Shown here: positions 11,878-22,150 of the stretch, piece after piece
Layout: each line of letters starts with the position of its first letter
How positions within the stretch are numbered: position 1 is the first letter of the stretch
Assembly (NCBI RefSeq): GCF_019393635.1
Contig: NC_057866.1
Coordinates: 8,109,723-8,173,722, forward strand
Direction of reading: 5' to 3'
Length of the DNA stretch: 64,000 bases
DNA from: Dromiciops gliroides
Taxonomy: Eukaryota; Chordata; Mammalia; Microbiotheria; Microbiotheriidae
Notes under the pieces: model-generated
Databases searched by the model: none
The model's input: only the letters and a program-made list of their open reading frames with translations
Told to the model about the DNA's origin: nothing
Program-made: the position numbers and the translations under genes

Positions 11878-12406
11878 CTGTCAAGAAAACTTCTCCTGGG
11901 CCGTCTTCTTTCTCCTCAGGAAGCAGAAGGCAACACTAAAGAAGGATAACAATGGAAGCCCGGGTCAGAATTCATCCTTACAACTCATCCTTTTCTTATC
12001 CCCCACAGTCTTTTGGGGACACCATAGAACCTAGAGGCACCAGAAAGCTGAAAAAACCCACCAAGAAAGCTGGCTCTTTCCCCATAGATTTTGGACTTCT
12101 GTGCTTTTTTGCCCAAGGGGTTCCAGACAATGAGCACAATAAGTTATAGCACAAAGTTGTCAGTGGCCTGGGCAAGTGAGCTGGTTTCATTTCCTTCTGT
12201 AAATGGAACAGCCCTTGCCTCTACCCACAGGGCAATCCAAATGAGCAAGACTCTTCCCTTGATGTCAGCATCAGCATAAAATCCCAGGACTGAATGAGAC
12301 TTTCAACTCCACTTTCATCTCTGGAGGTCTCCACCGGTGAAGTGTACACTGAACTAATCCTTATTCGAACAATGGTTTTAACTGGTTTCTTCTAAGGAAA
12401 GACACC

Positions 12407-12442
<36 letters not shown>

Positions 12443-13199
12443 CTTCGTATCAAAAGATCCAGAAGTTAGCGCGGTGGTGGTGCTGGGTGGTGCTGGGTGG
12501 TGGTGGTTTCAATGGAGGGAGACAGCTTCTCCCGAGCACCCCAGTAAACTCCACGCCTGCTCACCCTTCCTACATCATCTCTCCCCTCAAGAGACAACAA
12601 AACCCTAAAGGTGAGAGCTATCCAAGGGAAGCGGAGGACGCAAAGTGGACACAGATTTCATCAGCCCCTACAAAATAAAGCGCGACGACGACAATAGTGC
12701 ACAGACAGCACAGTCCAATGAACCATCCCTAAGAACCAGACAGACCAGGGCCCTGGCTACCCCAGTCACTTCGGCATCACAAGAAAGTGTCTAAATGAAA
12801 TACACTTGTGGATCGTAACATGGCTTCCGAGGGAAGGAACGGCCTGTTTTCTTCCTTCTTCTCTTTTCCCCAACTACAAGCCTTCCTTGGGGGACCCAGT
12901 CCGGGAGCCGCGTCTTCCCCGCTAAGCGTCCCGTGCCGTCTCGTAAGGCAGGAGAGCAGCGTCTGAGGGAGGACTCGGCTTTGGAGAGGAGGCCGGGCCG
13001 GAGAGGAGCAGCCGCAGCCGCCGCCAGCCTCCCTCCTCGGGATCCTATGGGAGAAGTGAGTCAAGGATTCCCGGTGGGAAAGAGAAAATGCAAACTTTGC
13101 ACGGGGGTCCGGCTCAGCCTCGCCGCCAACTTCCCGGGGGTGGAGGGTAGGGCCGGCTGGACGGACGGGACGGTCGGGGGAGGGAGGGAGGGGGGGGGT
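11878..13199 (-). other. KDM2A: KDM2A intron 1 (probable)
   Basis: Sequence between the first coding exon and the CpG-island exon. A (CA)n microsatellite sits at 12408-12439. A GGTGCTGGGTGGTGGTGG stretch lies near 12480-12510. GC content rises sharply after about 12900. No SINE is present. Confidence 0.55.
12408..12439 (+). repeat. (CA)n microsatellite
   Basis: Sixteen uninterrupted CA units in KDM2A intron 1; long enough to be length-polymorphic. Confidence 0.97.
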
Positions 13200-13822
13200 C
13201 TCACCGGGGATCTCGCCGCTCAGTCCGGGTCCGAGCGATCGGGGCTCCGGCGTCTTCGGCCGCTGCCCGAGGTTGGCGAGCCGGGCCCGGGCCCGCGAGA
13301 GGAGTCGGCGGCCCCCGGGAGAGCTCGGCCCGCGAGCGGCTGGGCCGTCAGGCGGCGGGGCTCGGGCGCGGGCGACGGGGGCAGCAGCCCGAGCCGGGGC
13401 CCATCCGCCGGGCGCGAGCGGGCGAGCGGGCGAGCGGGCGGGCCCCTGCCGGCCTGCCGGCCTGCCCGGCGCCCGAGCCGGGGGACCCGGGCGGGCCGGG
13501 TGAGGGGCCGAGCCCTCCCGGGGCGGCGGGCGGGCGGGCGGGCCGGGAGGGAGGGACGCGGCCCGGTCCGGCTCGGCCGGGCCCGGCGGCTCCTCGGAGT
13601 TCGGCGGTGGTGGCGGCGGCGGAGAGCGGCCCGGCCCGGCCCGGCTCCGGCTGCGCAGCGGCAGCGGCAGCGTCCGCGGAGAGGCTCGGCTCGGCGCGCC
13701 TCGGCTCGGCTCGGCTCGGCTCGGCACGGCCGGGCTCGGGCTGCGCCGCCGCCGGGAGGGGTGTTGTTTCCCTCACACAGGAGGAGCCGCTGGAGCAGCC
13801 GCCGCCATTTTGAACCCGTCAG
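13200..13822 (-). other. KDM2A: KDM2A untranslated exon 1 (predicted, approximate)
   Basis: Inferred from a YY1-like initiator-proximal site at 13801-13812 and a plausible minus-strand donor GTGAGA after CCCCG near 13203. The stretch is extremely GC-rich with simple arrays such as GCTCGGCTCGG at 13685-13735. Long open frames in all directions come from base composition. Start and end are estimates; a shorter exon is possible. Confidence 0.4.
13801..13812 (-). promoter_or_regulatory. YY1-like site, minus-strand orientation
   Basis: GCCGCCATTTTG on plus reads CAAAATGGCGGC on minus, a full match to the extended YY1 motif. In CpG-island genes this element commonly lies just downstream of the start site and points along transcription; here it points toward KDM2A, suggesting a start site near 13810-13830. 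Confidence 0.7.
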
Positions 13823-13855
13823 ACTCTCACATACACACAGCGCCTCGGAGGCCCA

Positions 13856-13869
13856 GCGCGCACGCGCGG
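13856..13869. promoter_or_regulatory. NRF1-like site 1
   Basis: GCGCGCACGCGCGG resembles the palindromic NRF1 motif (YGCGCAYGCGCR) and lies about 45 bp upstream of the YY1-like site with respect to KDM2A. Confidence 0.5.
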
Positions 13870-13890
13870 CCTCCCCCCCACCCCCCCCCC

Positions 13891-13922
13891 GTCCCCGTCC
13901 CCGTCCCCGTCCCCGTCCCCGT
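13891..13922 (+). repeat. Hexamer microsatellite (GTCCCC)n
   Basis: About five perfect GTCCCC units following a poly-C run (13873-13890). It lies between NRF1-like sites 1 and 2, in the presumed core promoter upstream of KDM2A. Confidence 0.95.
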
Positions 13923-13966
13923 CAGCCCCCTCCCCCAACTCCTTCCCCGCCGCTCCCCCGCGGTGA

Positions 13967-13980
13967 GCGCGCACGCGCCA
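13967..13980. promoter_or_regulatory. NRF1-like site 2
   Basis: GCGCGCACGCGCCA, a second NRF1-type palindrome about 155 bp upstream of the YY1-like element. Three such sites in 170 bp is more than an isolated chance match, although local CpG richness raises the background. Confidence 0.5.
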
Positions 13981-14010
13981 CAGCCGGCCTTAGCGCAGGA
14001 GCCCTCGCCG

Positions 14011-14026
14011 GCGCGCGCACGCGCAG
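14011..14026. promoter_or_regulatory. NRF1-like site 3
   Basis: Contains CGCGCACGCGCA, the best match to the NRF1 consensus of the three, inside a run of alternating GC that could also adopt Z-form DNA. Confidence 0.55.
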
Positions 14027-14134
14027 ACGCGTCGCCTCCACTTCCCTCCCACCTCAGCAGCCCCCACCATCCCCCGCGACCCCCTCCCCTCTGCGCCCCG
14101 CGACTGACGCAGATCCCCCTCACCTCTGCGCCAG

Positions 14135-14182
14135 CTCCTCCTCCTCCTCCTCCTCCTCCTCCTCCTCCTCCTCCTCCTCCTC
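14135..14182 (+). repeat. Trinucleotide repeat (CTC)n / (GAG)n
   Basis: Sixteen or so uninterrupted CTC units, a pure pyrimidine tract continuing as CTCCCCCTT. In the three frames it gives runs of Ser, Pro or Leu, and Glu on the other strand, which explains apparent homopolymer proteins here. Confidence 0.95.
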
Positions 14183-14730
14183 TCCCCCTTCAGAGCGCTC
14201 GAGCCAGTCTCGCTCTTCGCGCCTGCGCAAGGGGCAGGTTTCCTCCTTCGAGAGCGCGCGCGCCTCCCCCCGCCCTCCTTTCTCTTCCACCCCCCTCAGA
14301 AAGGGGAAAAGAGAAAAAAAAAAAAAAGCCTCGCGCACACCCAGACTCACTCCTCCAAGCAGACGCATTGCGCGCGCCCGGCCCCGCCCCGCCCCGCGCG
14401 CCCGCCCGCCTGCGCGCCCCTCCCCTGCGGGCCGCGGAGCCGCGCTCCGGGGGAGAAAAAGCGCCCCCCGCCCCCCCTGCGGGGCACGAGGAGCCCCCCC
14501 CCCCCACCCGGGGCCGACCCCTGGCCGGCCCCGGACCCCGGCCCAGTCCGGTCAACCGCCGTGGGGCCGAGCGGGGCCGGCCCCCGGGTGCCTCATCACT
14601 CAGTCAGTGCCGCAGCCCCGCCGCAGCCTCCGCCGCAGAGGGCTGGGCCAGGCCGAGCGGGCGGTTGGCGATCAGAGCCGTGGATGCTGCAGAGGCGGGC
14701 GGCGGCCAGAGCAGACCTAGCAGACGGGCC

Positions 14731-14820
14731 GGGGCTGGGCTGGGCTGGGCTGGGCTGGCAGAGCAGAGCGGAGCAGAGCTGAGCTGGACGGGGCAGGGCT
14801 GGGCAGGGCTGGGCAGGGGT
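14731..14820 (+). repeat. GGGCT pentamer array and GGGCAGGGCT repeats
   Basis: Five GGGCT units at 14731-14757, then degenerate GAGCAGAGC units and a second GGGCAGGGCT array up to the GGGGTC. Runs of three G at short spacing could form G-quadruplexes on the plus strand. Confidence 0.85.
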
Positions 14821-15042
14821 CAGGACTGGACGGAGACCGCTATTCAGCCGGCTGGTTGGCCGTTGGGGGCCCGGGCTTGCCCCTCCTCTCCTGTTGGCTG
14901 GTGCTGCTGGGGGGGGGGGCGGGCAGGCTGGCAGGACCCGCGGGGGGTTGCAGGGCTGCTGCAGGGGCCGTCCTGTCCAGGTCCTGGGTCCCAGTCCAGG
15001 TCCCCACCCTGCCCCCCCACACGGGGCATCCGGGCCGCCGGC

Positions 15043-16048
15043 TTTGCCGCAATGCGGGTTGAGCAGCGCTAGGTGCGCAATGTGGTCCTGCCGCAGTGCG
15101 GCATGCCCAGCCTGCCCAGGCCACCAGGGCCACCTCTGCCCAGGGGGGAGGGGCACTGCCTTCTGCCAACCGGTGGCCCCCCTCCCCCAGGTCTGGTCGG
15201 ACCACGAGCTCCCGGTGTTCGGCAGGTGGGGGTTCGCAGACAGCTGACCCCGACCTCGCCTTGCCAGCCCTGCCGTTGCTTCAGCCACTGCAGCGGTGCC
15301 GCATCAGCCTCCCGTGCTCATCCCGGTCCTCCTGGTCCTCGTCCATCCCTCTGGCGAGCTGTCCAGGCAGGTGGCAGGTGGCTGGCGGGCAGCCCCGAGC
15401 CCGAGCCGTGTCCAGGGGAGCCATGGCGGATGCTATGGCGCTGCAGTCTGCTGCGCCTGTCTGCGACACTGCGGCATTGCGGTAATGCGATGAATGCTGT
15501 GGGCACTGCGGCAAAGCGCATCCACACCCCATTCGAATTAGCCCGGGAAGCTGGCCCGGGCATCCTTTTCCTCCTCAGCTCTATTCATGTTTCCGATAGT
15601 GCCGATGATCCCCGGTGCAGTCCCGGTGTGATGGATGGACTGGCGCCCCAGCCGAGCCGATGCGAGTGCGAGGGATGCAGAGCTGAGCCTGAGCGGCTGT
15701 CCCCGCTGCCTCCAGAAAAGGGTGTGCATCTCAGGGTGAGTTTACACACGCGCGGTCCAGCCGGGCGGGTTTACACACGCGCCGCAGCCAGTGTGACCTT
15801 AACGTAAGTGACAGACTAGCCCAATACCAGGGTCAGCTTTCCTGCCGTCTCCGCCGTAAGAGCTGGCCTATTCCATTCTTCCACCCAAATAGGGTACGGT
15901 GGAAGATCCCTGAGGATCCGCCTACCCGTTTCTCCCCTCCTCCTTCGCCATCAGACTAGGTGGGGAGGGGGGGGCTGCAGGAAGAACCCAGTACGCCAAG
16001 CCCCGCTACTGCATTGGTAGCTGCGGCACTGCGGCAGCGGCGGCGGTG
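15043..16048. repeat. Cluster of TGCCGCA/TGCGGCA palindromic motifs
   Basis: TGCCGC or its complement occurs at 15045, 15089, 15098, 15297, 15471, 15508, 16023 and 16031. Several are arranged as palindromes (TGCCGCAGTGCGGCA at 15089-15103) or as tandem octamers (ACTGCGGCATTGCGGTAATG at 15468-15487; CTGCGGCACTGCGGCAG at 16021-16037). They sit on the CpG-island shore and do not belong to any interspersed repeat I recognise. Confidence 0.7.
15740..15782 (+). repeat. 14-bp direct repeat GTTTACACACGCGC
   Basis: Two exact copies at 15740-15753 and 15769-15782, 29 bp apart start to start, in the island shore. The first overlaps a plus-strand donor-like AGGGTGAGTTT (about 15733-15743). Confidence 0.85.
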
Positions 16049-16283
16049 AGCTAGCTGAGGACACAAACATTGTTACCTTTCAGGCTTCCTCTTTGTTACC
16101 ATTTAGACTCCTTCAGCAGCTCCAGAGGACAGGAAAAAAGAAAGCACCAGCCCTGAGCCTTGAGCCCCAGGGGTCCGCACCCCCTAAAAAACGGGCTTTG
16201 CAGCCGCCAGTCGGGCACACCAAGGCGGGGCAGCCCACAGTTCCCTAGGTTGGCCTGCTGCAATTGCTCACCCAACTCTACCT

Positions 16284-16343
16284 TGCGGTCCGCGATCCGC
16301 AGGGCGATCCCCACGATCCCCGCGATCCCCGATCCGCGGTCCG
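16284..16343. repeat. CGATCCCC tandem block bounded by GCGGTCC
   Basis: GCGGTCCGCGATCCGC opens and CGATCCGCGGTCC closes a stretch of CGATCCCC-like units (CGATCCCC ACGATCCCC GCGATCCCC). It combines tandem units and partial dyad symmetry and carries many CpG dinucleotides outside the main island. Confidence 0.75.
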
Positions 16344-17944
16344 GGAGTGGCTCCCTGCTTCCGCAGCCACACGAGGTAGCTACGGGTCTGGCGTTGGCAC
16401 ATTATGGATTAGCCCTTCCTGGGGCATCAGAGGAAGCTGCAGATCTGCGGAGGGTTCTGACACCCGCTATCAGCAGCCGCAGTGCCCTGGACCAGGCTCC
16501 CTGGGCATGCTGGGAGCCGTGCTCCCCATTCCCCTGCTAGGGCTCTTCCCAGTTTGGGTTTTGTTGTGTTTTTGTTTTTGTTTTTTTAACGGGTCCCCTC
16601 TCTGGGGCCAGGCTCCAACGGAATAACTTGTGAATCCCTCAGAGCCCCCCAGCCCCTTGTGTGGCAATAACAACACTTAGTATTTTACAAAAGCTGCGCT
16701 TACAGTGCTGAATCCTGGAAGGCACTGTTTAAATGGAGGGAGTAGGATTATTGGTCACGTGAGGTTTTTCTGCAGGCATCTCTAGGCGGTTCCCTGATAT
16801 GGGAAGCAGCATCCCTAGGCCACCCATGGGCAATTGGCCAGCATGGGAGGCAGTGTTAGGTTCATGTTCACATTGAGAAAACTGAGTTAGGGGAATGGAG
16901 TTGAATCCAGCTTTTCCAAATGCAGTGGTCCCTGGTGGTCTTTGTCCCTAATGGTCTTGGTCACCTAGCCAATGCAGATTTTCCTTAATCTTTTTCTTTT
17001 CCCAAGAAAGGCCCTTTGGAGAGTGACCCAAAGGCAGTGGCCAGTGCAGCTCTGCCCCAGACAAACTGACTGTGCCTCTGGGCCCACCTCCCCAAGTCAC
17101 TAGCACTGTGAATTGCAGATTCACAATGGACAGGGAGTTTCCTTCCCTGGGAAGGAATAGCTCACTGGTATTAAGTCCTAAGGCTGGGGCAGAAACAATG
17201 TTTTTCTGGTTACATATCTTTATAGAATTTAGCACAGTCATTTGGACGTGCCTTTCTTAGAAGCCAGTGAAGAGGATCTTAGGTCCCTGAATACAAACTG
17301 GTAAACAACAAAAATTCAGTCAGCCTCTATTGTGTTTTTTCAGTTAGCCTGTCTTCCACACAAAAAACTGTAAAACAGAATTTGAAATTTTTCTTTACTA
17401 CTGACTTATTAGGCTGGCTGTCTACAAGCTAAATTTGTTTTCACAGTCCTATTTGACCACTACCCCCCAAACCCCAGCTCATTGGGATTGGACTAATCAA
17501 TTTTTTTAAATTTAAATCTTTAAAATCCTTTAAAATCTTAGAATTCTGTGAAATCTTCACCTACATTCCTATTTGCCTCTGTCCTGGATGCCTGCATACT
17601 ACCTCCCAAATAGCAGTTAAAAAAACATAAGTGGGGAAGATATTCCATTGATAGAATGAATTTGAAATTCTGGGGCCTTTGCAATTGACTGTTTGCAAAA
17701 TGGAAAGAACAATAATGTGCCTCACTCTTGCAGCTCCTAGATTCCACCTTCCTTTAGTGTTTTCTCCTCAGGTAGATTGAAGCCACTCATAAGAAAGATG
17801 TGCGGGGGGCAGGGGGGTGGGGGGGAAAGGTCAGTCCATCCTCCAGTGGAGAGGATACAAAGTATTTTGTAAAAATAGGATTTTAGGGAAGCTGGGATAT
17901 CTCTGAGAATAGATTCCCAACTCTTAAACTTGAAGGGACCTCTT

Positions 17945-18060
17945 TTTTTCAGGCGAGGAAACAGACTCATGGAAGGTCAGTGATTTGCCCAAGGTCACAG
18001 AGTAGTGAGCCTCAAGGTAGGATTTCTCCCAAGGCTAGCTGTCTTTCTGATGATAAATCA
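17945..18060 (-). repeat. MIR-like SINE fragment
   Basis: GAGGAAACAGACTCATGGAA and GATTTGCCCAAGGTCACAGA, the inverse of a MIR CORE. Confidence 0.7.
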
Positions 18061-18469
18061 CTGTTTTTAGCCAAGTTGGTGCATTCTGTGACTGGGACTA
18101 CACTTGAATCCACAGCAGCACTACAGGACTACCAGAGCCTATGCTCTGTTAGGCCTTTGGCCCAGCCCCAGAAAGGGATTCCAGTCAGGGAGCAAAATGG
18201 AGGGATTCCATGGGTATCTCTGGCCCTCAGGAGAGCTTAAGGACACTTATCGGTCCCTTATGGACAAGAGGCCCCCACCACAGTAAGCCCTTGGAGTACT
18301 CTGCTCTCCCAGCCCCCCATCCTTGAGATCCCAGATCCCTTGGAGTATGTGAGTTGGGGTCTGTAGGAAGACGTGTGTTTTTAACAATTGATGTGGGTCT
18401 GTTTCTCCCCAAGGGGCTTAGTATTCTGCAACAAATCACATCAAACAGGATCAGAGATGAGGAGTTGTT

Positions 18470-18720
18470 AACTGTGGTCCAGAAGCAATACCAGCATCAG
18501 AGTCAGACAAGACCTAGGCTCTCATCTGGTCTATGTTCCAGCTGGTTGTTGGCAAGTCTTCCACACTGGCCAAGCCTCAGTTTACATACTTGTAAACAGA
18601 GGCTAACAAGGCGTACATTGTTTACATTGCAGAGTTATTGTGAAAAATCAAATGAGAATGTCCCTCTGGGCCCAAATGTGCCAAGTGTATCACAACATAA
18701 CCCAGTGATCTTCTGAGGGC
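18470..18720 (+). repeat. MIR-like SINE
   Basis: CAGACAAGACCTAGGCTCTC, then CCAAGCCTCAGTTTACATAC and GTTATTGTGAAAAATCAAAT. Confidence 0.7.
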
Positions 18721-20439
18721 ATGTGGCAAGGCTGGGTATCCGTAGGCCAGAGGTGAATATTGGGAATTGAGGAAATACATGAGCGCCACGTTTATGTTTC
18801 TGCTGTCAACTGGGAGAATGTGTTTAATTTGGCCTCCTCCATTTGTTGTTATTAACTGCTTCAGGACTTGAATTTCCTGACTATGGGAATGGCATCTCTT
18901 GCAAGCCTTTTGGGTCCTGGTGTTGGAGATCCATCCATGGGCTTGATGGCCCAGGGGTCCCTGTCAATGACCTACCCTCTTACATTCTTAGCTGGGAAGC
19001 AGAATGGAGGCTGAGAGGCCGAGTGGGAAAGACCCTGACTTGGGGCAGGAAGCCTGGTGTTCAAATCTTGGCTCCGCCCCCTGCTGCCTCTGCCCCCTCC
19101 CCTTGAGGACCCACAGAGGTTGATGAAGTGACCTACTCCCTAGGGCAAAGCATGGTCCTATGTCCATAGCAGACAGACTCCCCAGCAGCCGCTGGGTCAG
19201 TCTCTGCCCTTCCTAAAATGGGAATCTCCAGAGGTGATCAGTATCCATCCAACCAAAGCAGTCCAGTGGAAGGAACCTTTGACTTTGGACCCAAAAGGCC
19301 CAAGTTCAGGTTATGACTCTTCTAGTTGCTAACTGTGTGACTTCTGGGCCTCCTCTGGGCTGGACAATGTGGAAGGGTTGCTGGGATATCATGGCCCTGT
19401 TAAGGCTCCTGGGCCCTCGGATTTCTTTGGTGGGTGAAGCGTCCCTCATGTTCTGTGCTCCTTTTAGTCTTAAAGCATCTCTTAAGGTCCTGGAGATGTA
19501 CAATAGCTTGCCGAGTTTCACCCAGCCAGAAAGGTGGGTCAGAGACCCATCTAGACTCCACGTCCTCTCGGTTCTAGGGTGGGCTCCCTGTGCATCCTGC
19601 CTTTGGCTACCACGTTAGCCGACAATAGAAATACAAGAGGTAAGACTCAGCCTGTGCCCCAGGAGAAGAAGAGAGAAAAAACACCGCCACACCTTGGCCT
19701 GGGACAGATGCGTACTAGGGGGCCAAGGCTTTAGGAGAAAGGGGATTGGTCCCAGCCCCCTCCTCCTGGGAGCTTCCTACTCTCAGCCTCTGATGTGGGT
19801 GATTTTGACAGGTCTTAGCAGCCTACCTGGGGTGGCATTTGCTAGGGGCCCGCCTGGTCTTTGTCTACAGCCTTCCCAGCACCGGCCACACCAGAGCAAT
19901 CCCTCAGGGGGCCTTGGGAATAAAGGAACGGACGAGGCTGAGGATGACCAGGCCACTTGGAGCTTGAGAAAGAGGGCTTTGGAGGTGAGAAGGTTGGAGA
20001 TGGCAGGACACCCACTGGCTTGAGTGTTAGGAAGACTGGGGGGAGAGCGAAGAACTGAGGCTGCCAGGGGCTCTCAGGCATCATTCTGGGGGCAGCCAGG
20101 AGCTTCTGGAGGTGCTTTAGGAGAGTCAGGTCCAAGTCTTAGGGAGCTTGCCCTCATAGTAGCAACAGATAGGTTTTAGATAGTGAGGAAAATGGAGAGG
20201 AGTTGACGGGTTATGAGCTATTCTAATAGGAGGGAAAGGAGGGGCAGATGGGAGGGCCGTTTCTGGGGGAGGATTGACTGGATGTGGCCCTTATTGGATG
20301 TAGAGAGGGAAAAAAGAGACCAAAGCATCTGGCCCGTGGCCTGGTGTTTCCCACTGCCCCTGAGCTTCCTAGATGAGGGCACCCCCTCTCTGAGGCCAAG
20401 CAGCACCTTCTCTGAGTGTTTGTGGCTCAGGACCTGGGA

Positions 20440-20540
20440 GTTTTAAGTGACTTGGCTAGGCTAAGTGTCAGAAGTGGGATTTGAACCCAGGTCCTCAGAC
20501 TTTAGAGCCAGCGGTCTCTCCACCATGCCATCCTCTGTCC
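20440..20540 (-). repeat. MIR-like SINE fragment
   Basis: TGTCAGAAGTGGGATTTGAA, CCCAGGTCCTCAGACTTTAG. Confidence 0.7.
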
Positions 20541-21599
20541 TTAGCTTTAGTCTGTGTTCATTCACAGAACCTTCTTGGAAATGGATCTTTTCTAAGTCTT
20601 AAGTAATAGCTTTGCCAGGAAGCAGTGCCCCACTGGTAGAGGAGAGCTGGGTCCCTAAGCAGTCACATCTGCCTCGCCCTCTGGGAGTGAGGAAGTAGGC
20701 CTTCTTGAATTCCCAGGAACACACTGGCTACAAATGGGAAGGGACAGCTCTGCCTGGGGAGACTGCAGCTGCTCTCACCTTCCCGACCTGAAGACACTAG
20801 CTTGTGCCTGTTGCCCTCCAGACCTGCTTTCCTGGGCCCCTTGGCAGGCCCAGAGCCAAAGGCTCCCCCTCTGAGGGGTACCTGTGGAATGTTTTCAGGT
20901 TGGCCTCACCTTTCTATTTTCAAAGGGGGGGGGGGGGAGCAAGGTCAGCTCTGCCTGCTGTTGATGCCAGAGGAACAAGGGTTCAAGGAAAGCCTAGCAT
21001 GTGTCCCTGATGCAGCAGCTTCCCCCTGGATGTGGGTGTGGATTTGAGGCTACTGTTAATTCAGTTTGATGAAAGTGAATCAGGCTCTATCACTGATGAG
21101 CTATGTGACCAAGGCCCTGCATTTCTCCAACTGTCCCATGAAGGGGCCAACCCAAATGACCTCTCAGTTCCAGGTCTCTATCTGGAGGGAGTTCCTCCGT
21201 TTTTTCAAGTGGTCCTTCCATTGATTTGGATACTTTTACTACAGAAGGCCTCCCATTAGCCTCAGGTGCACTAGGCTTTGTGATCCTAGGACATAGAAGA
21301 AGTGACCGGAGCCCTGGACTCCAAATGGGGAGAAACCTGACATAATAGGAAAGTTTAGAGGACAATTCTGAATGAGCCAATGAAGACTTGTGAGATATTG
21401 GGTTATAATTGATATTCCTGAAGTCTGGAAATGGAGACTTGGCCTTGAATGGAGGCCAGATGGAGCCACAGTCTAGGAGGGTGTGGGGAACAGCTTCCAG
21501 ATGGACTAGGGGTGCTCCTGGAAGTCCTGGGGAGGCCTGTCCCCATTCTAGTACTGCCTTGGATCCTCTGGCTGGCCAGTTTGGGGTTCCCTTAATGTT

Positions 21600-22150
21600 T
21601 CTCTTCGGTTGTCAGTTTGTCATTAGAGCTAGGAGCCCTCATGAAGAGGCCCAGCTTTGTTTGCACCGTCTGTAATTTCTGAGCGCCGAGTCGTCTGAAA
21701 TCCTTCTTTTTTCAACACGTCAGGTCTGGGCCCATTTTGATAGAAAAGTACGAGCTTAATTTAGTCTTCTAGTTATTTGTTTGTCCAAATGTCTTTTTAA
21801 TTATATTGTGCATTCTACTGGAAGTGTGCAATTTAAAACCAATATCATCTTTGTTTTCTAAGATTGCTTTCTAAATATTTAAATTCTGAAACTTGTTCAG
21901 TCTTTGCTTTGTCAAGGTCTATTTTCACACTCCTGATGGGGTGGTGGGGAAATGTTGGCTGCCTTCAGGGGGAGTTTCCCTTTATATTTCACCACAATTA
22001 TATTTGATTTGCCACAATTGGTAGTTTCTGTTTTGATTTGGCAATAATTACTTGAGCTGTTGATTGAATGATTTTGTTATTTGAGAATGGGCTACCAGGC
22101 CTGACCTTGTCATTTTCATTCCTGGTTGATCATGTTATTCATTAAATCAG
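21600..22150. other. AT-rich unique block
   Basis: No match to the repeat families in this window. Rich in homeodomain-like and TTTAATTA/CAATAATTA strings (CTTTTTAATTATATTGTGCA; GGCAATAATTACTTGAGCTG) within GC-richer neighbours. It may be a conserved non-coding element, but sequence alone does not show it. Confidence 0.35.

Larger units (their letters stand above)
12900..15100. promoter_or_regulatory. KDM2A: CpG island / KDM2A promoter region
   Basis: Dense CpG and GC-rich sequence over about 2.2 kb with abundant GC boxes (for example CCCCGCCCCGCCCCG near 14383-14398). Flanking DNA on both sides drops to ordinary composition. This is the only strong CpG island in the window and sits just upstream of the KDM2A start codon, fitting a broadly expressed gene promoter. 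Possible divergent transcription to the right cannot be judged from sequence. Confidence 0.85.

Noticed and set aside
12933..14720. 595-codon open frame (and overlapping frames of 420, 316 and 244 codons) in the CpG island
   Set aside because: Composition is low-complexity Arg/Pro/Gly/Ala/Ser with homopolymer runs from triplet repeats. High GC removes stop codons in all frames, and no domain or conserved motif is visible.
15043..16048. Calling the TGCCGC cluster an imprinting control region
   Set aside because: ZFP57-type control is known from eutherians and KDM2A is not a known imprinted gene; only the motif clustering is reported.
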